The position numbers and the translations under genes were made by a program. Positions 51,665-60,271 of a stretch of 64,000 nucleotides of DNA are shown piece after piece (position 1 is the stretch's first letter; every line of letters begins with the position of its first letter). This stretch comes from an uncultured Gammaproteobacteria bacterium (GTDB lineage: Bacteria; Pseudomonadota; Gammaproteobacteria; HK1), in assembly GCA_947258715.1 (NCBI GenBank), contig CAMYJH010000008.1, positions 1-64,000 on the forward strand, in the 5' to 3' direction. Under the pieces are notes generated by a model. That model saw only the letters and a list, made by a program, of their open reading frames with translations. It was not told where the DNA came from and did no database searches.

Positions 51665-53419
51665 ATGTCCACTGCAGCAAAAGACGTCACGTCGCGCGCG
51701 AGTACGGCGGACGATACGCTCGCGCGGAAAAGCCGGGAGGGGGATGTCGTCTCCGGCGGCCACCTGGTGGCAAAAGCGCTAAAGAGTGAAGGCGTCGACA
51801 CGATTTTCACACTCTGCGGCGGTCACATCATAGATATCTACGACGGCTGCATCGACGAGGGCATTCGCGTCATCGACGTACGCCACGAGCAGGTGGCCGC
51901 GCACGCTGCGGACGGCTACGCCAGACAGACCGGGCGTTTGGGTTGCGTGGTCACTACCGCCGGCCCCGGATGCACCAATGCAGTGACCGGCATCGCCACC
52001 GCGTTTCGCTCCGAAAGCCCGGTGCTGCACATCGGCGGCCAAGCGGCGCTGACCCAGCACCGCATGGGTGGGCTGCAGGACCTTCCCCACGTGGACATAA
52101 TGCGGCCCATCACCAAGTTCTCCTCCACCGTCGCTTCGACCGAACGGGTCGCGGATATGGTGGCAATGGCGGTGCGCGAATGCTTCACCGGAGCGCCCGG
52201 ACCGAGCTATCTCGAAATTCCGAGGGACGTTCTCGATCGTGAAATTCCCATGGACAAGGCAGTTATCCCTCACGCGGGGAATTACCGTGCATCGACGCAA
52301 TCCATCGGCGATCCGGCTGACATCGAGCGGCTCGCCGATCTGCTGGTCAACTCCGAGCGCCCGGCGATCCTTCTGGGGCAGCAGGTTTGGACCTGCCGCG
52401 GTCATAAGGAAGCTATCGACATGGTCCGGAAACTGAATGTGCCCGCGTACTTCAACGGCGCCGGACGCGGCTTGTTGCCGCCGGGCGACCCCCATCATTT
52501 CCACCGCACGCGCAGGGACGCATTCAACAAGGCTGACGTCATCGTCATTGTCGGCACGCCGTTCGACTTCCGAATGGGTTACGGAAAGCGCCTGAGCAAA
52601 GAAGCAACTATCGTGCAGATCGATCTCGACTACCGAACGGTGGGCAAGAACCGCGACGTGTCGCTCGGCATCGTCGGGCACCCCGGGGCTGTGCTCAAAG
52701 CGGTGCAAGATGCGTCCAGCGGCCGCGCGGACAACCGCGCCAAGTCGCGCGAGGGCTGGCTCGAAGAGCTGAGGGCGCTGGAGAAAGCAAAAACCGAGAA
52801 ACTGATGCCGCTATTCAAGTCCGAGAACAACCCGATCCACCCTTACCGCGTGGCCTGGGAGCTGAACGAGTTCCTGACAGAAGACACCATTTATATCGGC
52901 GACGGGGGCGACGTGGTCACCATCAGCGCCCAGGCGGTGCAGCCGCGCGCGCCGGGCAACTGGATGGACCCGGGCGCGCTGGGGTCACTCGGCGTTGGCA
53001 CAGGCTTCGCGCTCGCCTCTAAGGTCGTGAACCCGAACAAGGAGGTGCTCTGCTACTACGGTGACGGGTCTTTCGGCATGACCGCCTTCGACATGGAAAC
53101 CGCAAATCGATTCGGTGCGCCTTATATCGCCGTTATCGGCAACAACTCGGCCATGAACCAGATCCGTTACGGCCAGATTGCGAAGTACGGCGAGGAAAGA
53201 GGCGACATCGGCAATCTTCTGGGTGACATACCCTTCTCCAAGTTCGGAGAAATGCTCGGCGGTTACGGCGAGGAGGTGCTCGAGGCGGGTGATATTGCGC
53301 CGGCGCTGCGAAGAGCTCGTGAAGCGGTCAACAGCACTGGAAAATCCGCGGTGGTCAATATCTGGGTCGACCCGCGCGAATACGCGCCGGGAACGAAAAA
53401 CCAGACCATGTATAAGTAG
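51665..53419 (+). CDS. TPP-dependent enzyme of the 2-hydroxyacyl-CoA lyase/oxalyl-CoA decarboxylase superfamily
   Basis: The 584-residue protein has the three-domain layout of ThDP enzymes. The catalytic glutamate is in DVRHEQVAAHAADGYAR, and the TPP motif GDGSFGMTAFDMETANRFG with a downstream NN is near residue 465. It adjoins frc, so oxalyl-CoA decarboxylation to formyl-CoA is the expected step. However, it lacks the Oxc pattern SAPGFLNG and YEE-DQMN; it has TAGPGCTNAVTG and GGLQDLPHVDIMRPITKFS, closer to 2-hydroxyacyl-CoA lyases and acetolactate-synthase-like proteins. It may be a non-orthologous decarboxylase or an acyloin lyase that releases formyl-CoA. The substrate is uncertain. Confidence 0.85.
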   Translation: MSTAAKDVTSRASTADDTLARKSREGDVVSGGHLVAKALKSEGVDTIFTLCGGHIIDIYDGCIDEGIRVIDVRHEQVAAHAADGYARQTGRLGCVVTTAGPGCTNAVTGIATAFRSESPVLHIGGQAALTQHRMGGLQDLPHVDIMRPITKFSSTVASTERVADMVAMAVRECFTGAPGPSYLEIPRDVLDREIPMDKAVIPHAGNYRASTQSIGDPADIERLADLLVNSERPAILLGQQVWTCRGHKEAIDMVRKLNVPAYFNGAGRGLLPPGDPHHFHRTRRDAFNKADVIVIVGTPFDFRMGYGKRLSKEATIVQIDLDYRTVGKNRDVSLGIVGHPGAVLKAVQDASSGRADNRAKSREGWLEELRALEKAKTEKLMPLFKSENNPIHPYRVAWELNEFLTEDTIYIGDGGDVVTISAQAVQPRAPGNWMDPGALGSLGVGTGFALASKVVNPNKEVLCYYGDGSFGMTAFDMETANRFGAPYIAVIGNNSAMNQIRYGQIAKYGEERGDIGNLLGDIPFSKFGEMLGGYGEEVLEAGDIAPALRRAREAVNSTGKSAVVNIWVDPREYAPGTKNQTMYK

Positions 53420-53440
53420 CTTCCGCAACATAGCTATTCG

Positions 53441-53477
53441 CGAGGCCGGAACCGGCCTCGGGTCTTTGTTTTCTTTT
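53441..53477 (+). terminator. hairpin with T-rich tail between the TPP enzyme and frc
   Basis: CGAGGCCGG-AA-CCGGCCTCG is a perfect inverted repeat at 53441-53460, followed by ggtctttgttttctttt. It resembles an intrinsic terminator and may reduce read-through into frc, 31 bases further on. Confidence 0.75.
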
Positions 53478-53508
53478 GATCTGCCTGAACATTGAGGTTG
53501 AGATAGTG

Positions 53509-54810
53509 ATGGGTAAAGCACTGGAAGGCGTTCGTATTCTCGATATGACACACGTGCAGTCCGGACCGACATGTACCCAGCTGCTGGCATGGTTCGGCGC
53601 CGATGTCATCAAGGTCGAGCGCCCCGGCGTAGGGGATGCCACTCGAGGTCAGCTGCGCGATATTCCGGATGTCGACAGCCTTTACTTCACCATGCTGAAC
53701 CACAACAAGCGTAGCATCACGCTGAATACCAAGAGCGAAAAAGGCAAGGAAATCTTCACCCGGCTGATCGAGGAATGCGACGTCATGGTCGAAAACTTCG
53801 CTCCCGGGGCTCTCGATCGGATGGGCTTCTCCTGGGACCGGATTCAGAAGATCAATCCAAGGCTCATTTACGCTTCCGTCAAAGGCTTCGGCCCCGGCCC
53901 CTACCAAGAGTGCAAGGTTTATGAAAACGTCGCCCAGTGTACCGGCGGCTCGGCCAGTACCACCGGCTTCGACGACGGTCCGCCCCTCGTCACCGGCGCA
54001 CAGATCGGTGACTCCGGAACCGGCCTGAACCTTGCTCTGGGCATCGTCACTGCGTTGTTTCATCGCGAAAAGAGCGGCCGCGGCCAGCGCGTCGAATGCG
54101 CCATGCAGGACGGCGTGCTGAATCTTTGCCGGGTGAAGCTCCGCGACCAGCAGCGGCTCGCCCACGGGCCGCTGCATGAGTATCCGCAATATCCCAACGG
54201 AACATTCGGTGACGCAACCCCGCGCGCGGGAAATGCTTCCGGCGGCGGCCAGCCAGGCTGGGTGGTCAAGTGCAAGGGCTGGGAAACCGATCCCAACGCG
54301 TATACTTATGTGATCGCCCAGGCGGCGGCGTTCCCTGGACTGGCCAAGGTCATCGGGCGCGCAGACTGGCTCGAGGATCCCGAATGGAACACACCTGAGG
54401 CGCGGCTGCCCAAGCTCGAAGCCTTATTTCATGAAATAGAGAAATGGACCATGACCAAGGACAAATTCGAGGTCATGGAAATTCTCAACCCACTGAACGT
54501 ACCCTGCGGTCCGATCCTGTCGATGAAGGAGCTTGCGGAAGAGCCGTCGCTTAGAAAAACCGGCACGGTTGTCGAGGTGGATCACCCCACCCGCGGTAAG
54601 TACCTCACCGTAGGCAACCCGATCAAGCTCTCCGCGTCGCCCGCGGAAGTGAAGCGATCGCCCCTGCTGGGTGAACACACGGAAGAAATCCTGAAGAAGG
54701 TTCTCGGTTTCAGCGATGATGAAATAAAAGCGGCCCAATCTTGCGGCGCGGTGGGTGACGAACATGTCACGGCGGACGCCTTAAGGCTTAAATCGACTTC
54801 GTTCGGGTGA
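53509..54810 (+). CDS. frc: formyl-CoA:oxalate CoA-transferase
   Basis: ATG at 53509 gives the family start [20 protein letters not shown]. The 433-residue protein closely follows E. coli YfdW and Oxalobacter FRC by eye: [20 protein letters not shown] with Gln48 (Gln in YfdW, Trp in Oxalobacter), KVYENVAQ, the nucleophilic aspartate 168 in IGDSGTGLN, and the flexible glycine loop SGGGQPGW followed by [12 protein letters not shown]. It moves CoA from formyl-CoA to oxalate, giving oxalyl-CoA and formate. This is the strongest single marker that the island handles oxalate. Confidence 0.94.
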   Translation: MGKALEGVRILDMTHVQSGPTCTQLLAWFGADVIKVERPGVGDATRGQLRDIPDVDSLYFTMLNHNKRSITLNTKSEKGKEIFTRLIEECDVMVENFAPGALDRMGFSWDRIQKINPRLIYASVKGFGPGPYQECKVYENVAQCTGGSASTTGFDDGPPLVTGAQIGDSGTGLNLALGIVTALFHREKSGRGQRVECAMQDGVLNLCRVKLRDQQRLAHGPLHEYPQYPNGTFGDATPRAGNASGGGQPGWVVKCKGWETDPNAYTYVIAQAAAFPGLAKVIGRADWLEDPEWNTPEARLPKLEALFHEIEKWTMTKDKFEVMEILNPLNVPCGPILSMKELAEEPSLRKTGTVVEVDHPTRGKYLTVGNPIKLSASPAEVKRSPLLGEHTEEILKKVLGFSDDEIKAAQSCGAVGDEHVTADALRLKSTSFG

Positions 54811-54875
54811 CCAGGATACATTTGCCTAAGAGCTAAGTTTGAAAACGAAAAACGGCAGCTCGGAGAGCACGCACA

Positions 54876-55739
54876 ATGCCCATCAAGACCCTTCTCATGC
54901 CCATTAGAGAGAGCGACACCAGCTCCGAGCTGATGCAAACCGGGCTGCTCGCGGCCGAGCAATTCACGGCCCATCTAGATCTGCTCTACGTGCATCCCAA
55001 TCCCAATGAAATGCTGCCCTACGCCACACTCGGTCTCTCCAGCAGCATGAAGGCGTCGGTAACTGAAAGTGCCGAGCGAAACGCCGCGGACCAGGCAAAG
55101 CGGCTCGAAAACGAACTCGACGCTCTGTGCAAACGCGTCGGCGTGCCGCGACAACCACGCGGCGAGGATCCAGCCAAGGCGAGCGCTGAATGGATCGAAG
55201 AGCGGGGTTTGCGCGACGTGCTCATCGGACAGCTAGGCCGGCTGGCGGATCTAGTCATCGTGCCCCGGCCGATGAGGATTAACCCACCGCCGAGCTCTTT
55301 TGAGGCCGCAGTGCGGGAGAGCGGAAGACCGGTACTCATGGTGCCGCGAAAGAGCGTAAGCGAAGTCGCCTCGCGAGGCGCTGCTATCTGCTGGAACGCG
55401 AGCAAAGAAGCGGCACAGGCGATGGCGGCCGCGCTCCCTATCCTGCGTATCGCCGGCGCCGTTCACATTCTGTCGTCGGAAAAGCGGATGAAACAGAGAC
55501 CCAATGCCAACGAGGTCTCGAACTACCTCAAGTGCCACGGCATCGAGGCGAAGCCATACGTGTTCCACGCCGAAGGACGCTCCGTCGGTGAAACGCTGTT
55601 GAGCGACGCGAAGTCGCTAGGCTGCAGTCTTTTGATTGTTGGTGGCTACAGTCGCCCTCGTCTTCGGGAAATGTTGATGGGCGGCGTCACCCGCCACCTT
55701 ATCGAGCACGCCGATATCCCCGTTTTTATGAAGCACTGA
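54876..55739 (+). CDS. universal stress protein family (tandem Usp domains)
   Basis: The 287-residue protein begins MPIKTLLMPIRESDTSSELMQTGLLAAEQF and ends LLIVGGYSRPRLREMLMGGVTRHLIEHADIPVFMKH. The G-x(2)-G-x(9)-G-type nucleotide loop and the terminal VFMKH strand are typical of UspA domains. The length fits two domains. It stands between frc and the ferredoxin gene. Its role in the pathway is unknown and may be stress protection. Confidence 0.9.
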   Translation: MPIKTLLMPIRESDTSSELMQTGLLAAEQFTAHLDLLYVHPNPNEMLPYATLGLSSSMKASVTESAERNAADQAKRLENELDALCKRVGVPRQPRGEDPAKASAEWIEERGLRDVLIGQLGRLADLVIVPRPMRINPPPSSFEAAVRESGRPVLMVPRKSVSEVASRGAAICWNASKEAAQAMAAALPILRIAGAVHILSSEKRMKQRPNANEVSNYLKCHGIEAKPYVFHAEGRSVGETLLSDAKSLGCSLLIVGGYSRPRLREMLMGGVTRHLIEHADIPVFMKH

Positions 55740-55792
55740 CGTCGCCACCAAACGTAAACGGTAAATGCGAAGTCGAGCGAAGGCGATTCAAG

Positions 55793-56095
55793 ATGACAAC
55801 CATCGTGACCGACAACTGCAAACGCTGCCGATTTACCGATTGCGTTACCGTTTGTCCGGTCTCTTGTTTTCACGGCGACGAGGAGATGCTCTATATCGAT
55901 CCTGAGGAGTGCATCGATTGCGGCGCCTGTATCCCCAAGTGCCCGGTGGAAGCGATTTACGAAGATCCGATCCCTGAGGATAAGCAGCACTGGATTGAAA
56001 TTAACGAGGAGCGCGCCCTCATGTTTCCTGTGATACAAGACCAGCAGGATCCTTATCCGGGCGCGGAGGAGAGAAAAGCAGAACTCGGATTTTGA
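55793..56095 (+). CDS. fdxA: FdxA-type 7Fe/8Fe ferredoxin
   Basis: The 100-residue protein has TDNCKRCRFTDCVTVCPVSCF and DPEECIDCGACIPKCPVEAIY, the two-cluster pattern of FdxA ferredoxins (one 3Fe-4S and one 4Fe-4S centre are usual). The C-terminal extension beginning EDPIPEDKQHWIEINEE is also typical. Its position between frc and the reductase/oxidoreductase genes suggests that it carries electrons from the 2-oxoacid oxidoreductase to the FprA-type reductase. Confidence 0.93.
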   Translation: MTTIVTDNCKRCRFTDCVTVCPVSCFHGDEEMLYIDPEECIDCGACIPKCPVEAIYEDPIPEDKQHWIEINEERALMFPVIQDQQDPYPGAEERKAELGF

Positions 56096-56097
56096 CC

Positions 56098-56119
56098 GGG
56101 GCCGCCGTGCCGCGGCCCC
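56098..56119 (+). other. GC hairpin after the ferredoxin gene
   Basis: GGGGCCGC at 56098-56105 pairs with GCGGCCCC at 56112-56119. There is no T-run, so it may slow or stabilise the transcript rather than end it. The reductase gene starts 40 bases later. Confidence 0.45.
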
Positions 56120-56158
56120 GCATCTTCCCTAATTTCCGTTCACCGGGAGCGCCTGCGC

Positions 56159-57541
56159 ATGAGCGACGTTGGCTCCGAGCAGAATCCGGTACGCGCCGCG
56201 ATCGTCGGCAGCGGGCCAAGCGGCTTCTATGCCTTGGAGGCGTTGATTCGTTCAGAACCTGCGGTGCTGGTGGACATGTTTGAACGTCTACCTTCGCCCT
56301 TCGGTCTGGTGCGCAGCGGCGTCGCGCCGGACCACCCTAAGCTCAAGAAACCTATTGGCGTATATCAGAAGCTGGCCGGGGCACCGGAATTTCGATTCTT
56401 CGGCAACGTCAACGTAGGCCGCGACGTCAGCGTGGAGGAGCTAAGGAATTGCTACCACGCGGTGGTGTTCGCCTGCGGTGCGGAGACCGACCGAAAGCTT
56501 GGAATTCCGGGGGAGCATCTGCCCGGTAGCCATGCGGCCACCGAGTTGGTTGGCTGGTACAACGGGCACCCCGACTATCGCGATTTGGAATTCGATCTGT
56601 CCCACGACACCGCGGTGATAATTGGACAAGGAAACGTCGCCGTCGATGTCTGCCGAATCCTCGCCAAGACCGTTGATGAACTGAAACACTCGGATATCGC
56701 CAAGCATGCGCTTGAAGCACTAGCGCAAAGTAAGGTTTGCAACATCCATATGATCGGACGCCGCGGTCCGGCCCAAGCGAAGTTTACTCACCAGGAGCTT
56801 AGAGAATTCGGGGAGTTGACAGAATGCGAGCCAGTGGTGAACCCAAAAGACCTGGAGTTGAATGAGACCAGCCGCGAAGAGCTCGCGGATAGAAACAACA
56901 GGGCGAACCTTAAGAGTTTTGAAGTTCTGCAGTCCTTTGCGGCGCGTCCGCCACCAGCGAGCCGTCGACGCTGTCGGTTTCATTTCTTGAAAAGCCCTTT
57001 AGAACTCAAGGGCGAACACCGAGTTGAGCGGATGGTGCTGGCGCGAAATCTCCTCGAGGGCAAGCCGTCGCAACAATTTGCGCGGGCTACGGAAGAGTTG
57101 GAAGAACTCACGTGTGGTCTGGTTTTCCGCAGCATCGGATACCGGGGCATGCCCATTCCCGGTGTGCCTTTCGACGAGGGGCGTGGCGTATTCCCCAATC
57201 GGGACGGGCGCATCATCGATGGCGAGTCCGCGGTTCCGGGCTTATACGCGACCGGCTGGATCAAGCGGGGTCCGACGGGAATTATTGGTACGAATCGTGC
57301 CGACAGCGTGGCCACTGTAAAGGCGCTATTGGAGGACCTTCCGAATTTCGGCGCGACGCAAAAGCCGGGCGCCGACGGCCTTAAGAGTTTTTTCGAGTAC
57401 CGTGGCGTTCGCGTGGTAAGTTACGAAGACTGGCAAAAGATCGACTCAGCGGAGATACGACGGGGCCAAGCTGCGGGAAAGCCGCGGGAGAAATTTACCC
57501 GGGTGGAAGAGATGCTCTCGGTACTCGATGAGGTTAAATAG
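56159..57541 (+). CDS. adrenodoxin-reductase-like ferredoxin-NADP reductase (FprA type)
   Basis: The 460-residue flavoprotein has the FAD fold AAIVGSGPSGFYALEAL, the typical ERLPSPFGLVRSGVAPDHPKLK segment, the NADP fold AVIIGQGNVAVDVCRIL and the arginine pair in IGRRGPAQAKFT. It ends with GWIKRGPTGIIGTNR, a signature of adrenodoxin reductase relatives. It exchanges electrons between ferredoxin and NADP. It is placed between a ferredoxin gene and a ferredoxin-dependent oxidoreductase, suggesting NADPH production from oxalate oxidation. Confidence 0.93.
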   Translation: MSDVGSEQNPVRAAIVGSGPSGFYALEALIRSEPAVLVDMFERLPSPFGLVRSGVAPDHPKLKKPIGVYQKLAGAPEFRFFGNVNVGRDVSVEELRNCYHAVVFACGAETDRKLGIPGEHLPGSHAATELVGWYNGHPDYRDLEFDLSHDTAVIIGQGNVAVDVCRILAKTVDELKHSDIAKHALEALAQSKVCNIHMIGRRGPAQAKFTHQELREFGELTECEPVVNPKDLELNETSREELADRNNRANLKSFEVLQSFAARPPPASRRRCRFHFLKSPLELKGEHRVERMVLARNLLEGKPSQQFARATEELEELTCGLVFRSIGYRGMPIPGVPFDEGRGVFPNRDGRIIDGESAVPGLYATGWIKRGPTGIIGTNRADSVATVKALLEDLPNFGATQKPGADGLKSFFEYRGVRVVSYEDWQKIDSAEIRRGQAAGKPREKFTRVEEMLSVLDEVK

Positions 57542-57874
57542 GGTCACGTCATGGGATAAAACTGAAACAAAAAATGACGATAGTCGTTCATGTGACGATT
57601 GCGGCATTTGAATGTGGAACATTGCGCTTATTGAGGCGCAGGAGATTTCATGTCTTGATTCAGCGTTCGGTTTCGATCAAATGCATTTGCTTATCGCGTT
57701 TCTCAAGCGTTTTAAAGCCTATAAGATCCGTTCCGCCAGTTCTATTCCGCCGGAAAAAGATCAGCCCCGCCCAAGGTCCGGCTGATTGTCGAACAAAAGC
57801 ACAAGCCCGTAACCTGAGAGCCTCATTTGCGGGAGGCTCCTCACTACTAATAGACCAACCAGGAGGAATGCACA
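57542..57874 (+). other. 333-base leader before the 2-oxoacid oxidoreductase genes
   Basis: No gene is seen. A hairpin, GAGCCTC at 57818-57824 with GAGGCTC at 57833-57839, lies about 35 bases before the start codon. A strong AGGAGG ribosome site follows it. The island's TGGTATA-type palindrome is absent. The length suggests a separate promoter for the oxidoreductase. Confidence 0.6.
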
Positions 57875-59023
57875 ATGAGCACCGGATCCGTAGAGGTCGT
57901 GTATCGCGGCATTTTCCAAAAGACATTGGCCAAGAACATTTGCCGGGGGGTCGTGTTTGCTGCAAAGAAGGCGGGCAAGATCGGCATTGCCTTCGGGCGT
58001 TACAGCGACTCCCCTGAGCGTAACGGTATCCCAGCCAAGCAGTTTGCTGTGGTTTCGGATACCGAGGAGGAGCTGGAGGAGTACCTGTCACGATACGAAC
58101 CCGACAACAACGATGTCACTATCGCCGCCGACGATACACTGTGTAAAGGCGTCGAGTCCTGGGCGTGGTACGGCCTGCAACCGATCAATAAGCTGCTCGC
58201 CGACGGCGGCACGCTTTTAGTCACGTCCACCCAGTCACCGAATAGGCTGCTCAGCTTTATCCACCGCAAAGGGACTCCATACAATCTCGCCCTAGTCCGA
58301 TCCCCGGCCAGTTTCTCGGGATTGTGGGTATACAAAGACGACCATACCGATGTGCGGCTACTCGGTGCGCTGGCGAAGGTGGCTCCGCACATCGTTAGCC
58401 TGGAAGCCATTCTGGAGACCATCAAGGAGCAGTGGAAGGACGACAGCAAGGTCCAATCTGCAAAGAAGGCTTACGGCGCGACGGAGTCGCACCCGGTCAG
58501 CGCGGAGCAGGGTAACGAAGAGATACCTTACGAGTTCGAGCTCCCGGGCTGGAAGGACATGGAAGAAGGTCTGGTGATTCGCGGAATTTCCGCCGAGGCG
58601 CAGAGCATTACGGGGCGCGACGACGGTGGCTACGTGCCGACACGAAACACCACCTTCAAGAAGTTCTCGACCCGCAGCATGCGTCCGGTCATCAATTTCG
58701 ATACCTGCACCAAGTGCACCGTCTGTTGGCTCAATTGTCCGGACACCTGCTTCGACGTTACGCCCGACGGTTTCTACGACGCCAACATGGACGCCTGCTG
58801 TGGCTGCGGCGTATGCGAGGCTGTGTGTCCGGTAGCCGACTGCATCACCATGGTCAACGAGGAGGCCTTCGACGGCAACGACGGCCAGTGGGAAGCGTGG
58901 AATAAGGATAAGGAAGCTTACGCCGGCTGGCTTGCCGAAAAGATTGCCAATAGACCCCCCAGGGCCCACGGATTCCACCATGTGGGTCAATACGCGGAGG
59001 AGGTGAAAAATGAGTCCGCCTAA
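57875..59023 (+). CDS. 2-oxoacid (probable oxalate):ferredoxin oxidoreductase, fused gamma-delta subunit
   Basis: The 382-residue protein has an N-terminal gamma-type domain (about residues 1-190, starting VEVVYRGIFQKTLAKNICRGVVFAA) and a C-terminal delta-type ferredoxin domain. The latter has two complete cluster motifs, CTKCTVCWLNCP and CCGCGVCEAVCP. The fusion of gamma and delta in one chain is the layout I recall for oxalate oxidoreductase of Moorella thermoacetica. It would bind two [4Fe-4S] clusters that lead electrons to ferredoxin. A strong AGGAGG ribosome site lies upstream, and it overlaps the alpha gene by 14 bases. Confidence 0.85.
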   Translation: MSTGSVEVVYRGIFQKTLAKNICRGVVFAAKKAGKIGIAFGRYSDSPERNGIPAKQFAVVSDTEEELEEYLSRYEPDNNDVTIAADDTLCKGVESWAWYGLQPINKLLADGGTLLVTSTQSPNRLLSFIHRKGTPYNLALVRSPASFSGLWVYKDDHTDVRLLGALAKVAPHIVSLEAILETIKEQWKDDSKVQSAKKAYGATESHPVSAEQGNEEIPYEFELPGWKDMEEGLVIRGISAEAQSITGRDDGGYVPTRNTTFKKFSTRSMRPVINFDTCTKCTVCWLNCPDTCFDVTPDGFYDANMDACCGCGVCEAVCPVADCITMVNEEAFDGNDGQWEAWNKDKEAYAGWLAEKIANRPPRAHGFHHVGQYAEEVKNESA

Positions 59024-60266
59024 AACTGCAACAGCGAAGAAAGCAGAAACTGAGGGGCCCGGTGGACCAAGCGCCGGATCCGAAGAACTTATCAGTGGCA
59101 GCGAAGCCATTGCCCACGCCTGCCGGCTGGCCGACGTGGACGTGATCACCGCGTACCCCATACGGCCCTACGATACCGTTATGCAGTACGTATCTCAGAT
59201 GATCTCGAACGGGCAATTTGACTGCGATTACATCGTTGCCGAGAGCGAGCACTCGCAGTTCGAAATCGTCAAGCACGCGTCGACGGTGGGGGCACGTGTA
59301 TTCGTGGGCTCCAGCGGCGTCGGTTGGCTGTATGCCTTCGAGGCGCTTGCCGTCACCGCCGGACTGCGACTTCCAATGGTCGCTATGGTCGGCAACAGGG
59401 CTTTGGACGATCCGGGTGCTTTCGGTGTCGAGCACAACGACGCTCTTGCGGTGCGAGACCTCGGCTGGATGCTCTGCTGGGTGGCTACGGCACAGGAAGC
59501 GCTGGACACGGCGCTGATTGCCTATCGAGTAGCCGAGGACCAGCGTGTTTTCCTTCCCTGCGCGATCAGCTGCGACGGTGCGTTCCTCACCCACTCGCAG
59601 TCCATCGTCAACGTCCCCTCCCAGGAGGCGGTAAACAGTTTCCTGCCGCCGTACGAGCGGGGGGACAAGCTATTGCATCCCGACAACCCGATCACCATTG
59701 CACCCCAGGCGAACGAGGACTGGGTAATGGAGATCCGCAGACAGAGTGACGCCGCGATGCGCCGCGCACGCAAAGTGCTCATCGAGGCCTACGAGGACCT
59801 CAATGCCAAGTTCGGTCGGGGTGGTGAACCCTTCATCGAGCGCTACATGATGGAAGATGCCGAGGTGGCGCTGGTGGGGATGGGAACCCTGGCAATGCCG
59901 GTGAAGGTCGCCGTGCGCAAGATGCGTGAACAAGGCAGGAAGGTGGGCTTCGTCCGCGTCAGGTGGTTCCGTCCGTTCCCTTCCGAGGAGCTCCAGCAAG
60001 CGCTGTCCGAGGTTCAGGCCGTGGGCGTAATCGACCGGGACTATGGCTTTGGCTCGGCCTTCCACAGCGGGGTGCTGGCCAACGATTTGCGTTCCGCACT
60101 CTACCCCATGGAACGCCGACCCAAGATAGTATCTTTCGTCGCCGGTCTCGGTGGGCGTGAGGTGAGCGCCGCTAACGTTATTGAAATAACCGACAAGGTT
60201 TTCGATGCGGCTGGCGGCGACGCCACCAGTGATCAAGACACCTACTGGATTGGAGTGAGGGAGTAA
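59010..60266 (+). CDS. probable oxalate:ferredoxin oxidoreductase alpha subunit
   Basis: The 418-residue protein is the alpha chain (PFOR domains I/II) of a 2-oxoacid:ferredoxin oxidoreductase. The substrate motif, YPITP in pyruvate enzymes, reads YPIRP, with Arg52. Further residues are Arg130 in VGNRAL, Asp133 and Phe138 in DDPGAFG. Subtracting a 21-residue N-terminal extension gives 31, 109, 112 and 117. I recall these as the oxalate-binding arginines and switch-loop residues of Moorella oxalate oxidoreductase. An AGGAGG lies before the ATG. The reaction would be oxalate plus oxidised ferredoxin to two CO2. Confidence 0.83.
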   Translation: MSPPKTATAKKAETEGPGGPSAGSEELISGSEAIAHACRLADVDVITAYPIRPYDTVMQYVSQMISNGQFDCDYIVAESEHSQFEIVKHASTVGARVFVGSSGVGWLYAFEALAVTAGLRLPMVAMVGNRALDDPGAFGVEHNDALAVRDLGWMLCWVATAQEALDTALIAYRVAEDQRVFLPCAISCDGAFLTHSQSIVNVPSQEAVNSFLPPYERGDKLLHPDNPITIAPQANEDWVMEIRRQSDAAMRRARKVLIEAYEDLNAKFGRGGEPFIERYMMEDAEVALVGMGTLAMPVKVAVRKMREQGRKVGFVRVRWFRPFPSEELQQALSEVQAVGVIDRDYGFGSAFHSGVLANDLRSALYPMERRPKIVSFVAGLGGREVSAANVIEITDKVFDAAGGDATSDQDTYWIGVRE

Positions 60267-60271
60267 CGATC

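Noticed and set aside
53509..54810. Annotation as a carnitine-type CoA-transferase
   Set aside because: Gln48 context, KVYENVAQ, the glycine loop and [13 protein letters not shown] are specific to formyl-CoA:oxalate CoA-transferases.
57811..57845. TPP riboswitch before the TPP-dependent oxidoreductase, suggested by cctgaga-like bases
   Set aside because: The remaining conserved thi-box segments are missing; only a simple hairpin is supported.
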